In this document: one piece after another, positions 26,797 to 37,758 of the stretch
Position numbering within the stretch: the stretch's first letter is position 1
How the letters are laid out: the number at the start of each line of letters is the position of its first letter
Assembly: GCA_016177875.1 (NCBI GenBank)
Contig: JACOUL010000020.1
Location: forward strand, 26,775-90,774
DNA: 64,000 bases
From: Burkholderiales bacterium
GTDB lineage: Bacteria > Pseudomonadota > Gammaproteobacteria > Burkholderiales > Burkholderiaceae_D
Reading direction: 5' to 3'
Notes under the pieces: generated by a model
Database searches by the model: none
The model's input: the letters and a program-made list of their open reading frames with translations, nothing else
Told to the model about the DNA's origin: nothing
Program-made: the position numbers and the translations under genes

Positions 26797-28731
26797 TCAG
26801 TCGCCACTGAGATTGCCGTTGGCATCGAGTGACGGTTCGCTCGCCTTGGCATCTGCCTTCTTCGTTTCTTCGTTAGGGCGCTTGCCAAGCAAATAATAAT
26901 CGATCGCGCGACGTGCGATCGGCGCCGCCGCTGCCGCGCCGAAGCCGGCGTTTTCGACGATCACCGCCAACGCAATGCGCGGATTTTCATACGGCGCAAA
27001 CGCGATGTACAGCGAATGGTCGCGATGGAATTCCGCCATCTTGGTGGCATTGTACTTTTCATTTTGCTTCAAACCGATCGCCTGCGCGGTGCCGGTCTTG
27101 CCGGCCGATATATAAGCCGCGCCGGCGAAGGCACGCGCCGAGGTGCCTTCCTTCGGTACGTGGGACATCGCAAACTTGACGAAGTCGATATTCTCCTGCT
27201 TGAGCGGAATGCGATAACTTTCCGTACGCACCAGCTCCTTTTTTTCCTTGGTGACGACATCCTCGATCGTTTTGACCAGATGCGGCCGCATCACGACGCC
27301 ATTGTTTGCCAGATTGGCCATCGCATGCGCCAGTTGCAGCGGCGTGAAGGCGTTATATCCCTGGCCGATGCCGATCGACACCGTCTCGCCGGCATACCAT
27401 TTCTTTTGTTCGGGACGCTTGTAGGTGTCGCGCTTCCATGCCGGCGACGGCAACACGCCGCGCCGCTCGTTTTCCAAGTCGATGCCGGTCAGTTGGCCGA
27501 AACCAAGCGGCTTCATGAAGTCATGGATCGCATCGATGCCCAAATCCGTCGCCAACATGTAGTAGTAGGTATTGCATGATTGCACGATGGATTTGTACAT
27601 GTCGACGCTGCCGTGGCCGCCGACCTTGTCGTCGCGGAAGCGATGGCCGCCGAACATGTAATAACCGGGGTCGGAGATCGCTTGGTTCGGCGTTCTCTTG
27701 CCGAGTTCGAGCGCCGCCAAGGCCATGTAGGGTTTGAAGGTCGAGCCGGGCGGATAGGTGCCGATTAAGGGGCGGTTCAGCAGCGGCTTGTTGATCGAGG
27801 TAGTCAACTCCTCCCAGTTCTGGCTGTCGATGCCGTCGACGAACAAGTTCGGATCGTAGGTCGGCTTCGATACATAGGCGAGGACTTCGCCGGTAGCCGG
27901 TTCGATTGCGACCAGCGCGCCGCGGCGGTCGCCGAAGGCTTCCTCGATGATCTTCTGCAGCTCGATATCGATCGAGAGGGTCAGGTTGTTGCCGGGTATG
28001 GCAGGACTGCGCGCGAGCGTGCGCACGGCGCGCCCGCCGGCGGTGACTTCCACCTCTTCGTAGCCGGTCTTGCCGTGCAAGATTTTTTCATATTTCTTTT
28101 CCAGGCCTTCCTTGCCGATGTAATCAGTACCGGCATAGTTGGCCGACTCGTCTTCCGGCCATTCGGCAATCTTTTCCGCATCCTTCTGGCTGATGCGGCC
28201 GATGTAGCCGACTACGTGGGACGCGGTTTCACCCAGCGGATACTGACGGAACAGCCTGGCCTGAATTTCGACGCCGGGAAAGCGAAAGCGCTGCGCGATG
28301 AAGCGCGCGACTTCCTCGTCGGTGAGGCGAGTGCGGATCGGCACGCTTTCGAAGTTCTTAGCCTCTTCGAGCAAGCGCTTGAAGCGCTTTTTGTCCTTGT
28401 ACTGGATCTCGACTAGGGCCGACAGGTGGTCGATGACATCCTCCAGCGGTTCGGCCAGCTTGGATGGCGTGATCTCCAGTGTGTAGGCAGAATAGTTGCG
28501 TGCCAGGACGACGCCGTTACGGTCGAGAATCAAGCCTCGGTTAGGCACCACCGGCACCACCGATATCCGGTTGTCCTCCGCCTGCGCAACATAGTCGCTA
28601 TGCTTAATCATCTGCAGCCAGATAAAGCGCGTCAGCAGCAAACCGAAGCAAATGAACACGAACACCGCAGCCGCGGATAAACGCAGGCGGAAAAAATGAA
28701 GTTCGCGCTCGGTATTCTTAAACTCGGTCAT
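26797..28731 (-). CDS. mrdA: Penicillin-binding protein 2 (elongation transpeptidase)
   Basis: A 644-residue class B PBP. One membrane anchor (AAAVFVFICFGLLLTRFIWL, about 20-39), the pedestal domain (MIKHSDYVAQAEDNR on), and the transpeptidase with STFK (PGSTFKPYMALA), SCN (QSCNTYYYM) and KTG (SAGKTGTAQAIG) motifs, all intact. It crosslinks side-wall peptidoglycan with RodA. Its ATG overlaps the mreD stop by four bases. Confidence 0.96.
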   Translation of the reverse strand: MTEFKNTERELHFFRLRLSAAAVFVFICFGLLLTRFIWLQMIKHSDYVAQAEDNRISVVPVVPNRGLILDRNGVVLARNYSAYTLEITPSKLAEPLEDVIDHLSALVEIQYKDKKRFKRLLEEAKNFESVPIRTRLTDEEVARFIAQRFRFPGVEIQARLFRQYPLGETASHVVGYIGRISQKDAEKIAEWPEDESANYAGTDYIGKEGLEKKYEKILHGKTGYEEVEVTAGGRAVRTLARSPAIPGNNLTLSIDIELQKIIEEAFGDRRGALVAIEPATGEVLAYVSKPTYDPNLFVDGIDSQNWEELTTSINKPLLNRPLIGTYPPGSTFKPYMALAALELGKRTPNQAISDPGYYMFGGHRFRDDKVGGHGSVDMYKSIVQSCNTYYYMLATDLGIDAIHDFMKPLGFGQLTGIDLENERRGVLPSPAWKRDTYKRPEQKKWYAGETVSIGIGQGYNAFTPLQLAHAMANLANNGVVMRPHLVKTIEDVVTKEKKELVRTESYRIPLKQENIDFVKFAMSHVPKEGTSARAFAGAAYISAGKTGTAQAIGLKQNEKYNATKMAEFHRDHSLYIAFAPYENPRIALAVIVENAGFGAAAAAPIARRAIDYYLLGKRPNEETKKADAKASEPSLDANGNLSGD

Positions 28732-29240
28732 ATCGGTCGAGTCTCATCCCGATCGATGGCGCGCCGCTGCGGCGCCAACAAGAGCCAGCTCACTACCGGC
28801 CACAATGCGGTTGACGTAAAACTCTCGACATAATAAAACCATCCGGGGAACTTATTGCTGACCAGCCAGCGTACGATGAGTTGTACTGTCTGCATGAGCA
28901 GTAGCAACGGCAACACATGCAATGCCTGCGTGCCGAGCGGGAACCACAACACGCGGCGGTGAATCATGATGGCGAAATACGACAGGAGCGTGTAAGACAA
29001 GGCATTCTCGCCGAGCAGCGCCGAATTGTGCACGTCCATCAAAAGCCCCATGAAAAATGCAACGCCGATGCCGACCTTGCGGGGTTGATGGATGCTCCAA
29101 AACACCAGCACTAGTGCGACGCAATCGGGGATGCCGACCCAACCGCCCCAAGGCAGCAAGTTGAGTACGAAGGCAAGCACCAGGCTCATGAGAATGAACG
29201 CGGGACTGACCGGCAGCAGGATGTATTGCGGCTGATTCAC
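28728..29240 (-). CDS. mreD: Rod shape-determining membrane protein MreD
   Basis: A 170-residue protein with about five membrane helices, typical in length and position for MreD. Seen: LMSLVLAFVLNLLPWG, VFWSIHQPRKVGIGVAFFMG and LMDVHNSALLGENALSY. The last is the conserved MreD segment. It overlaps mreC and mrdA by four bases each, so translation is coupled. It is part of the elongasome with MreB, MreC, RodA and PBP2. Confidence 0.93.
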   Translation of the reverse strand: MNQPQYILLPVSPAFILMSLVLAFVLNLLPWGGWVGIPDCVALVLVFWSIHQPRKVGIGVAFFMGLLMDVHNSALLGENALSYTLLSYFAIMIHRRVLWFPLGTQALHVLPLLLLMQTVQLIVRWLVSNKFPGWFYYVESFTSTALWPVVSWLLLAPQRRAIDRDETRPI

Positions 29241-30532
29241 TGCGTCTCCTCCATCGGCTTCTGTACGTCCTTGGGCGCTGTTTGATTAACCGGCTGATTG
29301 CGCGGCTGATTGAGCGGCGCTGCAAGCGGCTTGGGCATTGCCGGCTTGGCCGGCGCAACCGCGGCCGGTTTGTTTGTCACCGCTACCACGGGTTTGTTCT
29401 GCCCTGCCTGGTTAGGGGCGGCACGGTTCGCCGCAGCGTTATTCGGCGCAGCATTGCTTGCTCCGGGCTTAGGTGTCTGCGGAACGTCCGCCGGCTTGCG
29501 CGGTTCGGTGGTCGCTTTGACCGGCGCGCCGGTCGCTGGTGCAGGCTGCGCCGGTCCTTGCGCTTCGTTCGCTTCCTTGGGCGGCTTGGCCGTTTCCCTG
29601 GGCGGCTCTTTAGCGTCCTTGCCGTCCTTCAAAGTCAGCGTAGCGCGCTTGTGGTGCTTTTTGTCCTTGACCTCCTCAATCGGAGGCTCCAGCGGCGGGT
29701 TGGTATCGGTCAAGAGAACCAGCAATTGCCTGTTGCGATCGATGCCGGCCGCCGGTTGGCATAAAATGCGCGCAAACGCGTCGGTGGACTTGGTTTCCAC
29801 CTGCACCACCTTCGCTACTGCCAAACCTGCCGGAAAAATTCCGTCAATGCCGGACGTGACCAGCATATCGCCTTTGCGGATGTCGGCATTGGTCGCCATG
29901 AAACGCAGCTCAAGCACACCGGATTGACCGCGACCGTAGGCGACCGCGCGCAAACCGCTGCGCACGACTTGAATCGGGATGGCTTGGTCCTTATCCGTCA
30001 AGAGCGTGGCTTCGGAAGTAAACGGAAACACGCGTGTCACTTGGCCGACCACGCCGGCATCGTCGATCACCGGCTGCCCGGCCGCCACACCGTTTCGGCT
30101 GCCGCGGTCAAGCACGATCTTGCGCGTGAAGGGATCGCGCGCGTCGTAAAGAATTTCCGTCATCAGGGACTTCGCCGCCAAGCGCTCGCTGGCATTCAAG
30201 AGCTTGCGCAGCTGCGTATTTTCCGCTATCAGCTGCTGCGAGTGCTGCAAAGCCTGCGCGTTAGCGATTTGCTGATTTTTTAAGCGCAGGTTTTCTTTCT
30301 GCAAATTGCTCAAGGAAGCGAAATAGTCGCTGATGCCATAGGCGGCATCGCGCGGCAGCAGCGCTGCTCTCTGAAGAGGGTACAACACGATGGCGACGGC
30401 CTTGCGGATCGTCGGCAGCGCATGCAGACGCGCATCGGCAATCAGGAGCCCGATTGCAAGCAGAGAGAAGATCACCACCTTGGCGCGAGCGGAAGCGCCT
30501 TGCTTGAAGAGTGGCGGTGGGCTGTATTCCAT
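29237..30532 (-). CDS. mreC: Rod shape-determining protein MreC with long Pro/Ala-rich tail
   Basis: A 431-residue protein with one N-terminal membrane helix (VVIFSLLAIGLLIADARL), a coiled coil (YFASLSNLQKENLRLKNQQ, about 70-115) and the MreC beta domain (about 125-275: RGSRNGVAAGQPVIDDAGVV). The usual protein is about 290-370 residues; here residues from about 290 on form a low-complexity tail rich in Lys, Pro, Ala, Asn and Gln, which should be disordered in the periplasm. MreC links PBP2 to the MreB filament. Confidence 0.94.
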   Translation of the reverse strand: MEYSPPPLFKQGASARAKVVIFSLLAIGLLIADARLHALPTIRKAVAIVLYPLQRAALLPRDAAYGISDYFASLSNLQKENLRLKNQQIANAQALQHSQQLIAENTQLRKLLNASERLAAKSLMTEILYDARDPFTRKIVLDRGSRNGVAAGQPVIDDAGVVGQVTRVFPFTSEATLLTDKDQAIPIQVVRSGLRAVAYGRGQSGVLELRFMATNADIRKGDMLVTSGIDGIFPAGLAVAKVVQVETKSTDAFARILCQPAAGIDRNRQLLVLLTDTNPPLEPPIEEVKDKKHHKRATLTLKDGKDAKEPPRETAKPPKEANEAQGPAQPAPATGAPVKATTEPRKPADVPQTPKPGASNAAPNNAAANRAAPNQAGQNKPVVAVTNKPAAVAPAKPAMPKPLAAPLNQPRNQPVNQTAPKDVQKPMEETQ

Positions 30533-30580
30533 TAGAGGATGTTTTCCCGACGATGAAACCTGGCGTACCGTGAAACACGA

Positions 30581-30603
30581 AGGCTATGCCAATTTCATAG
30601 CCT
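30581..30603. other. Hairpin between mreB and mreC
   Basis: AGGCTATG (30581-30588) and CATAGCCT (30596-30603) form a perfect 8-base stem with a 7-base loop in the 127-base gap between mreB and mreC. There is no T-run on either side, so it is not a plain terminator. It may set mRNA stability or partial attenuation so that MreB is made in excess over MreC and MreD. Confidence 0.5.
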
Positions 30604-30659
30604 CATTTCAAGCGGAACAAATTGTCTTGTAATGAATGCAGCGCAAACCGCGGCAGTCT

Positions 30660-31751
<1,092 letters not shown>

Positions 31752-31929
31752 CTATCGCCTGTCTGCGGCGCGCCTCTCTAGAGATGCGCCAATAATTAGC
31801 CCGACATTCTACCTTATAATTTGTGCTGGATTAGCGAGCGGAAAGCCCAAAAATGTGCGATGCGCACTTAGTTGTACCAAGCTTTTCACGCTTCTTTGTC
31901 TTTTTAAAAATCTTATCCGTGCCCCTGCC

Positions 31930-32232
31930 ATGTCTCTCGAATTGACCGATGTGAAACGCCTTGCCCGTCTGGCACAACTAGACTTGACCGACGAACAAGC
32001 CTCCAAGACACTAGCCAAGCTCAATGGCATCTTTGACCTGGTCGAACAATTGAAGGCGGTCGACACCAGCGGCATCGAACCCTTGAACCATCCGATCGCC
32101 GCCCACCAGAACGACTTGGCTTTGCGCCTACGCGAAGATGCGGTCACCGAACCCAATCGCCGCGAGGATTATCAAAAAGTCGCGCCTGCCACGCAAGACG
32201 GCTTATATCTCGTACCCAAGGTCATCGAGTAA
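31930..32232 (+). CDS. gatC: Asp-tRNA(Asn)/Glu-tRNA(Gln) amidotransferase subunit GatC
   Basis: 100 residues from the ATG at 31930; the frame upstream is open but unrelated. The GatC pattern is plain: [38 protein letters not shown] and the ending LVPKVIE. GatC is the small scaffold of the transamidation complex that converts misacylated Glu-tRNA(Gln) or Asp-tRNA(Asn). First gene of gatCAB, 16 bases before gatA. Confidence 0.94.
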   Translation: MSLELTDVKRLARLAQLDLTDEQASKTLAKLNGIFDLVEQLKAVDTSGIEPLNHPIAAHQNDLALRLREDAVTEPNRREDYQKVAPATQDGLYLVPKVIE

Positions 32233-32248
32233 TTCACTCTTCACTCTC

Positions 32249-33709
32249 ATGCATAACAAAACCCTCACCGAGCTGTCGGCACTCTTGCAATCGCGGCAAA
32301 TTTCCGCCACCGAACTGGCCAAGCACTTCCTGGACCGCATCAGCAAGAGTGACTTGAATGCCTTCCTGCACGTGGATGAAGCCTTGACGCTTCAACAAGC
32401 CACGGAAGCCGAAGGCCGCCTAGCCAGCGGACAAGCCACCCCTTTGACCGGCATCCCGATCGCCCACAAGGATATTTTCGTCACGCGCGGCTGGCGCTCG
32501 ACGGCGGGCTCGAAGATGCTTGCCGACTACATCAGTCCCTTCGACGCCACGGTGGTCGAACGGTTCAATGCCGCCGGGACAGTCACGCTCGGCAAGCTGA
32601 ACTGTGATGAATTCGCCATGGGCTCATCCAATGAGAATTCCCACTTCGGCCCGGTGAAAAACCCTTGGGACAAGGCGGCCATTCCGGGCGGTTCCTCGGG
32701 CGGGTCTGCCGCTGCGATCGCCGCGCGCCTGGCTCCTGCCGCAACAGCAACCGACACCGGCGGCTCGATCCGTCAGCCGGCCGCTCTTTGCGGCGTGACC
32801 GGCATCAAACCCACCTACGGCCGCGTATCGCGCTTCGGCATGATCGCCTTTGCCTCTTCGCTCGACCAGGGCGGGCCGATGGCGCAAACCGCGCAAGATT
32901 GCGCGTTCTTGTTGAACGCCATGGCCGGTTTCGACGAACGCGACTCCACCAGCTTGGATCGTCCGGCGGAAGACTTCGGCCGCGACTTGAACCAGTCTTT
33001 GCAAGGATTGAAGATCGGCGTGCCGCGCGAATACTTCGGCGAAGGCTTGGCGGCGGATGTCGAACAAGCCATCCGTGCGGCATTGAAGGAATATGAGAAG
33101 CTGGGCGCCACCCTGGTCGATGTCTCCTTGCCGAAAACGGCATTGTCGATTCCAACCTATTACGTCATCGCCCCGGCCGAAGCCTCGTCCAATCTCTCTC
33201 GCTTCGACGGCGTGCGCTACGGCCATCGCGCGAAGGAATACAAGGACTTGGCGGATATGTATTGCAAGACCCGCGCCGAAGGTTTCGGCGAAGAGGTCAA
33301 GCGCCGTATTTTGGTCGGCGCTTATGTGCTGTCACACGGCTATTACGACGCTTATTACCTGCAAGCGCAGCGTATCCGCCGCTTGATCGCCAACGACTTC
33401 CAGCAAGCCTTCAAGCAATGCGACGTCATCATGGGACCGGTGGCGCCCACCGTGGCATGGGACTTGGGCGACAAGGCCGACGACCCGGTGGCGAACTACC
33501 TGGCCGATATCTTTACGCTATCGACCAGCCTGGCCGGCTTGCCCGGCATGTCGATTCCCTGCGGCTTCGGCCAGGGCGAGAAGAATGGCAAGCGTCCGGT
33601 GGGTCTGCAAATCATCGGCAATTATTTCAATGAGGCGAAGTTGCTCAACGTCGCACATCAGTATCAACAAGCGACAGACTGGCATCGGCAGGAGCCACCC
33701 CATGCTTGA
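32249..33709 (+). CDS. gatA: Asp-tRNA(Asn)/Glu-tRNA(Gln) amidotransferase subunit GatA
   Basis: 486 residues from the ATG at 32249, the typical length. Amidase signature with the Ser-cisSer-Lys triad: catalytic Lys in PIAHKDIF, and [18 protein letters not shown] with the two serines; [11 protein letters not shown] follows. GatA releases ammonia from glutamine and passes it to GatB. It is between gatC and gatB. Confidence 0.97.
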   Translation: MHNKTLTELSALLQSRQISATELAKHFLDRISKSDLNAFLHVDEALTLQQATEAEGRLASGQATPLTGIPIAHKDIFVTRGWRSTAGSKMLADYISPFDATVVERFNAAGTVTLGKLNCDEFAMGSSNENSHFGPVKNPWDKAAIPGGSSGGSAAAIAARLAPAATATDTGGSIRQPAALCGVTGIKPTYGRVSRFGMIAFASSLDQGGPMAQTAQDCAFLLNAMAGFDERDSTSLDRPAEDFGRDLNQSLQGLKIGVPREYFGEGLAADVEQAIRAALKEYEKLGATLVDVSLPKTALSIPTYYVIAPAEASSNLSRFDGVRYGHRAKEYKDLADMYCKTRAEGFGEEVKRRILVGAYVLSHGYYDAYYLQAQRIRRLIANDFQQAFKQCDVIMGPVAPTVAWDLGDKADDPVANYLADIFTLSTSLAGLPGMSIPCGFGQGEKNGKRPVGLQIIGNYFNEAKLLNVAHQYQQATDWHRQEPPHA

Positions 33710-33810
33710 ATCTGCTATGGGAGTATCCGCTTGCAAGCGGATACCGTTACGCTGCCGGACGGCATGCCGTCCGAAACCGCAGCTTCACCACCAACCGGAA
33801 GGAATCTGAC

Positions 33811-35274
33811 ATGCAATGGGAAGTCGTCATCGGGATGGAAACGCATGCGCAGTTGACCACCCAATCCAAAATTTTCAGCGGCGCCTCGATTAAATTCGGT
33901 GCCGATGCCAATACCCAAGCATGTCCAGTCGACCTGGCATTGCCGGGCGTGCTGCCGGTCATGAACAAAGGCGCGGTGGAACGTGCGATTCAATTCGGCT
34001 TGGCCGTGGGCGCGACGATTGCGCCGCAATCGATTTTCGCGCGCAAAAATTACTTCTACCCCGACCTGCCCAAAGGCTACCAAATCAGCCAATACGAGAT
34101 TCCGGTCGTGCAAGGCGGCACGGTGTCCTTCGTGCTGGAAAAGGATGGCAAGGCGGAATTGAGGACCGTGCAATTGACGCGCGCGCATCTTGAAGAAGAT
34201 GCAGGCAAATCCTTGCACGAGGATTATCACGGCATGAGCGGCATCGACTTGAATCGCGCCGGTACGCCGCTACTGGAAATCGTCACCGAGCCGGATATGC
34301 GCAGCGCCGCCGAGGCAGTCGCCTACGCGAAAGCGCTGCATTCCTTGGTCGTGTGGCTGGGCGTGTGCGACGGCAATATGCAGGAAGGTTCCTTCCGTTG
34401 CGACGCCAATGTCTCGGTGCGCCCGGTCGGGCAAAAAGAATTCGGCACCCGCTGCGAAATCAAGAACCTGAACTCATTCCGTTTCTTGGAAGAAGCCATT
34501 AACTATGAGGTGCGTCGCCAGATTGAATTGATCGAAGACGGCGGCAAGGTGGTGCAAGAAACCCGGCTGTACGATCCGGATAAAAAAGAAACGCGTTCGA
34601 TGCGCAGCAAGGAAGATGCGCAAGATTACCGCTACTTTCCCGACCCGGATTTGCCGCCGCTGGTGATCGCCCAGGACTGGATAGCGCGCGTCAAAGCGGC
34701 GATGCCGGAATTGCCGGGCGCGATGCGCGAACGCTTCGCGCGCGACTATGGTTTGCCGGAATACGATGCAGCCGTGCTGACGCAATCCAAAGCGATGGCG
34801 ACTTATTTCGAGGCGGTGGTCGGCAAGGCCGGCCGCGAGCAAGCCAAGCCCGCCGCCAACTGGCTGATGGGTGATGTGTCCTCGACATTGAATCGCGCCG
34901 GCGTCGACATCGCCGACGCGCCGGTCAAAGCCGAACAACTCGCCCTGCTGCTCCAGCGCATTGCCGACGGCACCATCTCCAACAAAATCGCCAAGGAAAT
35001 TTTCGGCGCCATGTGGGAAGCGCCGAGCGATAGCCCCTCCTTGGTCGACGACATCATCGAAGCCAAGGGTTTGAAGCAAATTTCGGATACCGGCGCGCTC
35101 GAGAAGATCATCGATGAAGTCTTGGCGGCGAATGCCAAGTCGGTGGAGGAGTTCCGCGCCGGCAAAGAAAAAGCGTTCAACGCTTTGATCGGTCAAGCGA
35201 TGAAAGCCACCAAGGGCAAAGCCAATCCGGCTCAGTTGACTGATTTATTGAAGAAGAAACTCACAGCAGGTTAA
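33811..35274 (+). CDS. gatB: Asp-tRNA(Asn)/Glu-tRNA(Gln) amidotransferase subunit GatB
   Basis: 487 residues from the ATG at 33811, with GGAAGGA just before it; the frame is open to 33706 but homology starts here ([15 protein letters not shown]). Further marks: [44 protein letters not shown], and the YqeY-like tail domain from about residue 330. GatB binds the tRNA and activates the misacylated residue. The 101-base gap after gatA holds a G/C-rich imperfect palindrome around 33725-33780. Confidence 0.97.
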   Translation: MQWEVVIGMETHAQLTTQSKIFSGASIKFGADANTQACPVDLALPGVLPVMNKGAVERAIQFGLAVGATIAPQSIFARKNYFYPDLPKGYQISQYEIPVVQGGTVSFVLEKDGKAELRTVQLTRAHLEEDAGKSLHEDYHGMSGIDLNRAGTPLLEIVTEPDMRSAAEAVAYAKALHSLVVWLGVCDGNMQEGSFRCDANVSVRPVGQKEFGTRCEIKNLNSFRFLEEAINYEVRRQIELIEDGGKVVQETRLYDPDKKETRSMRSKEDAQDYRYFPDPDLPPLVIAQDWIARVKAAMPELPGAMRERFARDYGLPEYDAAVLTQSKAMATYFEAVVGKAGREQAKPAANWLMGDVSSTLNRAGVDIADAPVKAEQLALLLQRIADGTISNKIAKEIFGAMWEAPSDSPSLVDDIIEAKGLKQISDTGALEKIIDEVLAANAKSVEEFRAGKEKAFNALIGQAMKATKGKANPAQLTDLLKKKLTAG

Positions 35275-35292
35275 GAGAAGACTACCCCAAGG

Positions 35293-35330
35293 CGGCCGCG
35301 CGCGATATCCGGCGCGGCCGTGTCTTTCTT
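35293..35330 (+). terminator. Intrinsic terminator after gatB
   Basis: CGGCCGCGC (35293-35301) pairs with GCGCGGCCG (35312-35320), a 9-base stem with a 10-base loop, followed by TGTCTTTCTT. It lies 18 bases past the gatB stop and overlaps the end of the convergent DUF4124 gene. Confidence 0.8.
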
Positions 35331-36036
35331 ACTTGGATGCGGCTGCCGATGCTGCCACAGCGGATTGCGATTTTGCCGGTGCGGCAGCGGCGGATGCCGA
35401 TGAAGACGCTTGAGCACTGGCGGACGCCGCCGCAGCAGCTTGCGGATTCAACTCCCGAAAACGTTTAAGCGTTTGGTCATATTTAGCATCGATCTGCGCG
35501 ATCTCGCCTTGCTTTTCCTTGATCAGTTTTTTGCTGGCGGCGATGGCCAACTCCGAGTCCTCGATCTTGCGCTGCAAGGAGTTGGGTAATGTTTTATTTT
35601 TATAAAACTCGCTCTCCTTTTGCGCGTCCTTAAGACTCTTTTCTTTGGCGACGATAACCAACTCTTCGCGCTTGATCTGATCCTGCACCAATTCCAAGTC
35701 CCGTTTGCGCGCCGTATCGATATCCGCTTCGGTCTTGAAGCGTGCCCGCAACGCGCGGTCTTGACGCTTTTGCTCTTCGGCGGCCAAGGTGGCTGCCTTC
35801 TTTTTGGCATTTTCCGCTTCAGCCTGCTTTTTTTGCTCAGCGGTTAAGGGCGGAGCGATTTCGCGCTTGGTGGTGCCGTTCTTACCTAGCACTCTTTGCG
35901 TACGGTCATTACATTCAGGAATGGGCCGGTCGGAGGTCAAGGTACGGCCATTGACGTCCTTGCAAATAAAAATTTCGGCATGTGCCCCATTCGCGAACAA
36001 GAGTGCAAACAAGGTGGCGCTAATCTTCTTTTTCAT
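35329..36036 (-). CDS. Secreted DUF4124 protein with coiled coil and Ala/Ser tail
   Basis: 235 residues from the ATG at 36036, which follows GGGGGAAGC. A signal peptide (KKISATLFALLFANGAHA) precedes a DUF4124 segment (EIFICKDVNGRTLTSDRPIP, with C of PEC). A long charged coiled coil follows (about 75-200, Lys/Glu/Ala-rich), then an Ala/Ser-rich tail. The protein is periplasmic or envelope-bound. The function of DUF4124 is unknown. Confidence 0.83.
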   Translation of the reverse strand: MKKKISATLFALLFANGAHAEIFICKDVNGRTLTSDRPIPECNDRTQRVLGKNGTTKREIAPPLTAEQKKQAEAENAKKKAATLAAEEQKRQDRALRARFKTEADIDTARKRDLELVQDQIKREELVIVAKEKSLKDAQKESEFYKNKTLPNSLQRKIEDSELAIAASKKLIKEKQGEIAQIDAKYDQTLKRFRELNPQAAAAASASAQASSSASAAAAPAKSQSAVAASAAASK

Positions 36037-36059
36037 GCTTCCCCCTAATGTGGACTGTG

Positions 36060-36725
36060 CTACTTGACCCCGTACCGATCGCGGTATGCCGTGATGGCAT
36101 CCCGATAACTTGCCAACTGCGGATTCACGCCCGCCGTTGAAATATACTCCATCAAATCCGCCAGATTGCCAATCGAAATCACGGGAATCCCATACAACTG
36201 GCCCACTTCCTGTACAGCGGAATGGCCCGATAATGCATCGTCTTTTCCTGAACGCTCCATTCGGTCCAACGCGATCAGCACAGCGCACGGCTGCGCGCCG
36301 GCTTGCCGAATGATCTCCACCGATTCACGCACCGAAGTGCCGGCCGATATTACATCATCCACAATCACCACCCGACCTTTTAAGGCGGCGCCGACGATGG
36401 TGCCGCCTTCGCCGTGATCCTTGGCTTCCTTGCGGTTAAAGGCGAACGGCACATTACGTCCTTTGTCGGCAAGCGCCACCGCAGTAGCGGAGGCCAGCGC
36501 AATGCCCTTGTAGGCCGGGCCGAACAGCATGTCGAACTCGACGCCGGAATCCAATAGCGTCTGCGCATAAAAATCGGCGAGGCGACCCAGGTTGGCGCCA
36601 TCGTTGAACAATCCGGCGTTGAAAAAATAAGGCGATGTGCGGCCGGCCTTGGTGACAAATTCGCCAAAGCGCAGCACGCCTGCGCCGACGGCAAATTCGA
36701 TAAACTGCTGACGTAAGGGTTTCAT
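36060..36725 (-). CDS. pyrE: Orotate phosphoribosyltransferase
   Basis: 221 residues from the ATG at 36725 (MKPLRQQFIEFAVGAGVLRF). The PRPP loop VVIVDDVISAGTSVRESVEI is intact, as are GPAYKGIALA and FNRKEAKDHGEGG. It converts orotate and PRPP to OMP in pyrimidine synthesis. The frame is open further upstream but that part overlaps xth. It is divergent from xth with a 76-base gap that must carry both promoters. Confidence 0.95.
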   Translation of the reverse strand: MKPLRQQFIEFAVGAGVLRFGEFVTKAGRTSPYFFNAGLFNDGANLGRLADFYAQTLLDSGVEFDMLFGPAYKGIALASATAVALADKGRNVPFAFNRKEAKDHGEGGTIVGAALKGRVVIVDDVISAGTSVRESVEIIRQAGAQPCAVLIALDRMERSGKDDALSGHSAVQEVGQLYGIPVISIGNLADLMEYISTAGVNPQLASYRDAITAYRDRYGVK

Positions 36726-36801
36726 AAAGTCGCGATAAACAGGTAAAGCGGCATTGTAATCGGATATCCTATGACTCCCGAATTTGTCACCGCATTTCCC
36801 T

Positions 36802-37584
36802 ATGCTGAAGATCATTTCCGCCAACTTGAACGGCATCCGCTCCGCCGCTAAAAAGGGCTTTTTCGAGTGGATGGCAAAGCAGCAAGCCGACTTTATCTGC
36901 GTGCAGGAATTGAAAGCCCAAGCGGCCGACATGACGCCGGACTTTCTCAATCCTCGCGGCTACCTGGGCCATTTCCATTATGCGGATAAGAAGGGCTATT
37001 CCGGCGCCGGTATTTATTGCCGCACAAAACCCGACAATGTGCAGATCGGCTTCGGCTGTACGGAATTCGATGCGGAAGGCCGCTACGTGCAGTGCGACTT
37101 CGGCAAGCTCTCCGTGATTTCCGTGTATTGCCCGTCCGGCTCATCCGGCCCCGAACGACAGGAAGCGAAGTTCCGCTTCATGGAAGTTTTTTTGCCGCAC
37201 CTGACGGCGTTGCGCGCGTGCGGACGCGAAATCGTCATCTGCGGCGATTGGAATATCGCGCACAAGGAAATCGATTTAAGGAATTGGAAGAGCAATCAAA
37301 AAAATTCCGGCTTTCTGCCGGAAGAACGCGCGTGGCTCACACGCCTGTTCGATGAAGTCGGCTGGGTGGACGCCTATCGCATTCTGCATCCAGCAACCAC
37401 CGGCGAAGCCTATACCTGGTGGAGCAATCGAGGCCAAGCCTGGACAAAGAACGTGGGGTGGCGCATCGACTACCACATTGCAACGCCCGGCATCGCTTCT
37501 TTAGCGAAAGCGGCGGCAATATACAAAGACGAGCGCTTCAGCGATCACGCGCCCTTGACCATGGAATACGACTGGGCATTGTAA
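36802..37584 (+). CDS. xth: Exodeoxyribonuclease III
   Basis: 260 residues from the ATG at 36802 (MLKIISANLNGIRSAAKKGF). Metal and catalytic residues of the AP-endonuclease family are present: QELKAQ (Glu), GDWNIAHKEIDLRNWK (Asp, Asn), RIDYHIATPG and FSDHAPL (Asp-His). It repairs abasic sites and blocked 3' ends. An alternative ATG at 36784 is less likely because it adds six residues not seen in the family. Confidence 0.94.
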   Translation: MLKIISANLNGIRSAAKKGFFEWMAKQQADFICVQELKAQAADMTPDFLNPRGYLGHFHYADKKGYSGAGIYCRTKPDNVQIGFGCTEFDAEGRYVQCDFGKLSVISVYCPSGSSGPERQEAKFRFMEVFLPHLTALRACGREIVICGDWNIAHKEIDLRNWKSNQKNSGFLPEERAWLTRLFDEVGWVDAYRILHPATTGEAYTWWSNRGQAWTKNVGWRIDYHIATPGIASLAKAAAIYKDERFSDHAPLTMEYDWAL

Positions 37585-37654
37585 ATACCGCCAAGAGCTT
37601 GGATCGGCAAGTCCCCTGCCCACCTCATTATTAAGCCAAAATTAAAATCATTCG

Positions 37655-37701
37655 CATTGCAACGATCTCTGTTGCAATGATTTGATACGGAACATTACAA
37701 T
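37655..37701 (+). promoter_or_regulatory. Promoter and palindromic operator of the MarR gene at the ectoine locus
   Basis: A perfect inverted repeat, CATTGCAAC (37655-37663) and GTTGCAATG (37671-37679), 7-base spacer, overlaps a sigma-70-like -35 box TTGCAA (37672-37677). An 18-base spacer leads to TACAAT (37696-37701). A MarR dimer bound to the palindrome would block the -35 box, so autorepression is the simplest reading. MarR-type regulators of ectoine genes (EctR1) are known in methylotrophs. Confidence 0.7.
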
Positions 37702-37758
37702 GGTCCCATCTTAATCAAGGGATACAGGAAAATCGAAGACGGGGAAAAAGAATTGCGA

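Noticed and set aside
31815..31820. TATAAT between mreB and gatC as a gatC promoter
   Set aside because: The -10 box is perfect but I see no acceptable -35 box 16-18 bases upstream, so I did not call it.
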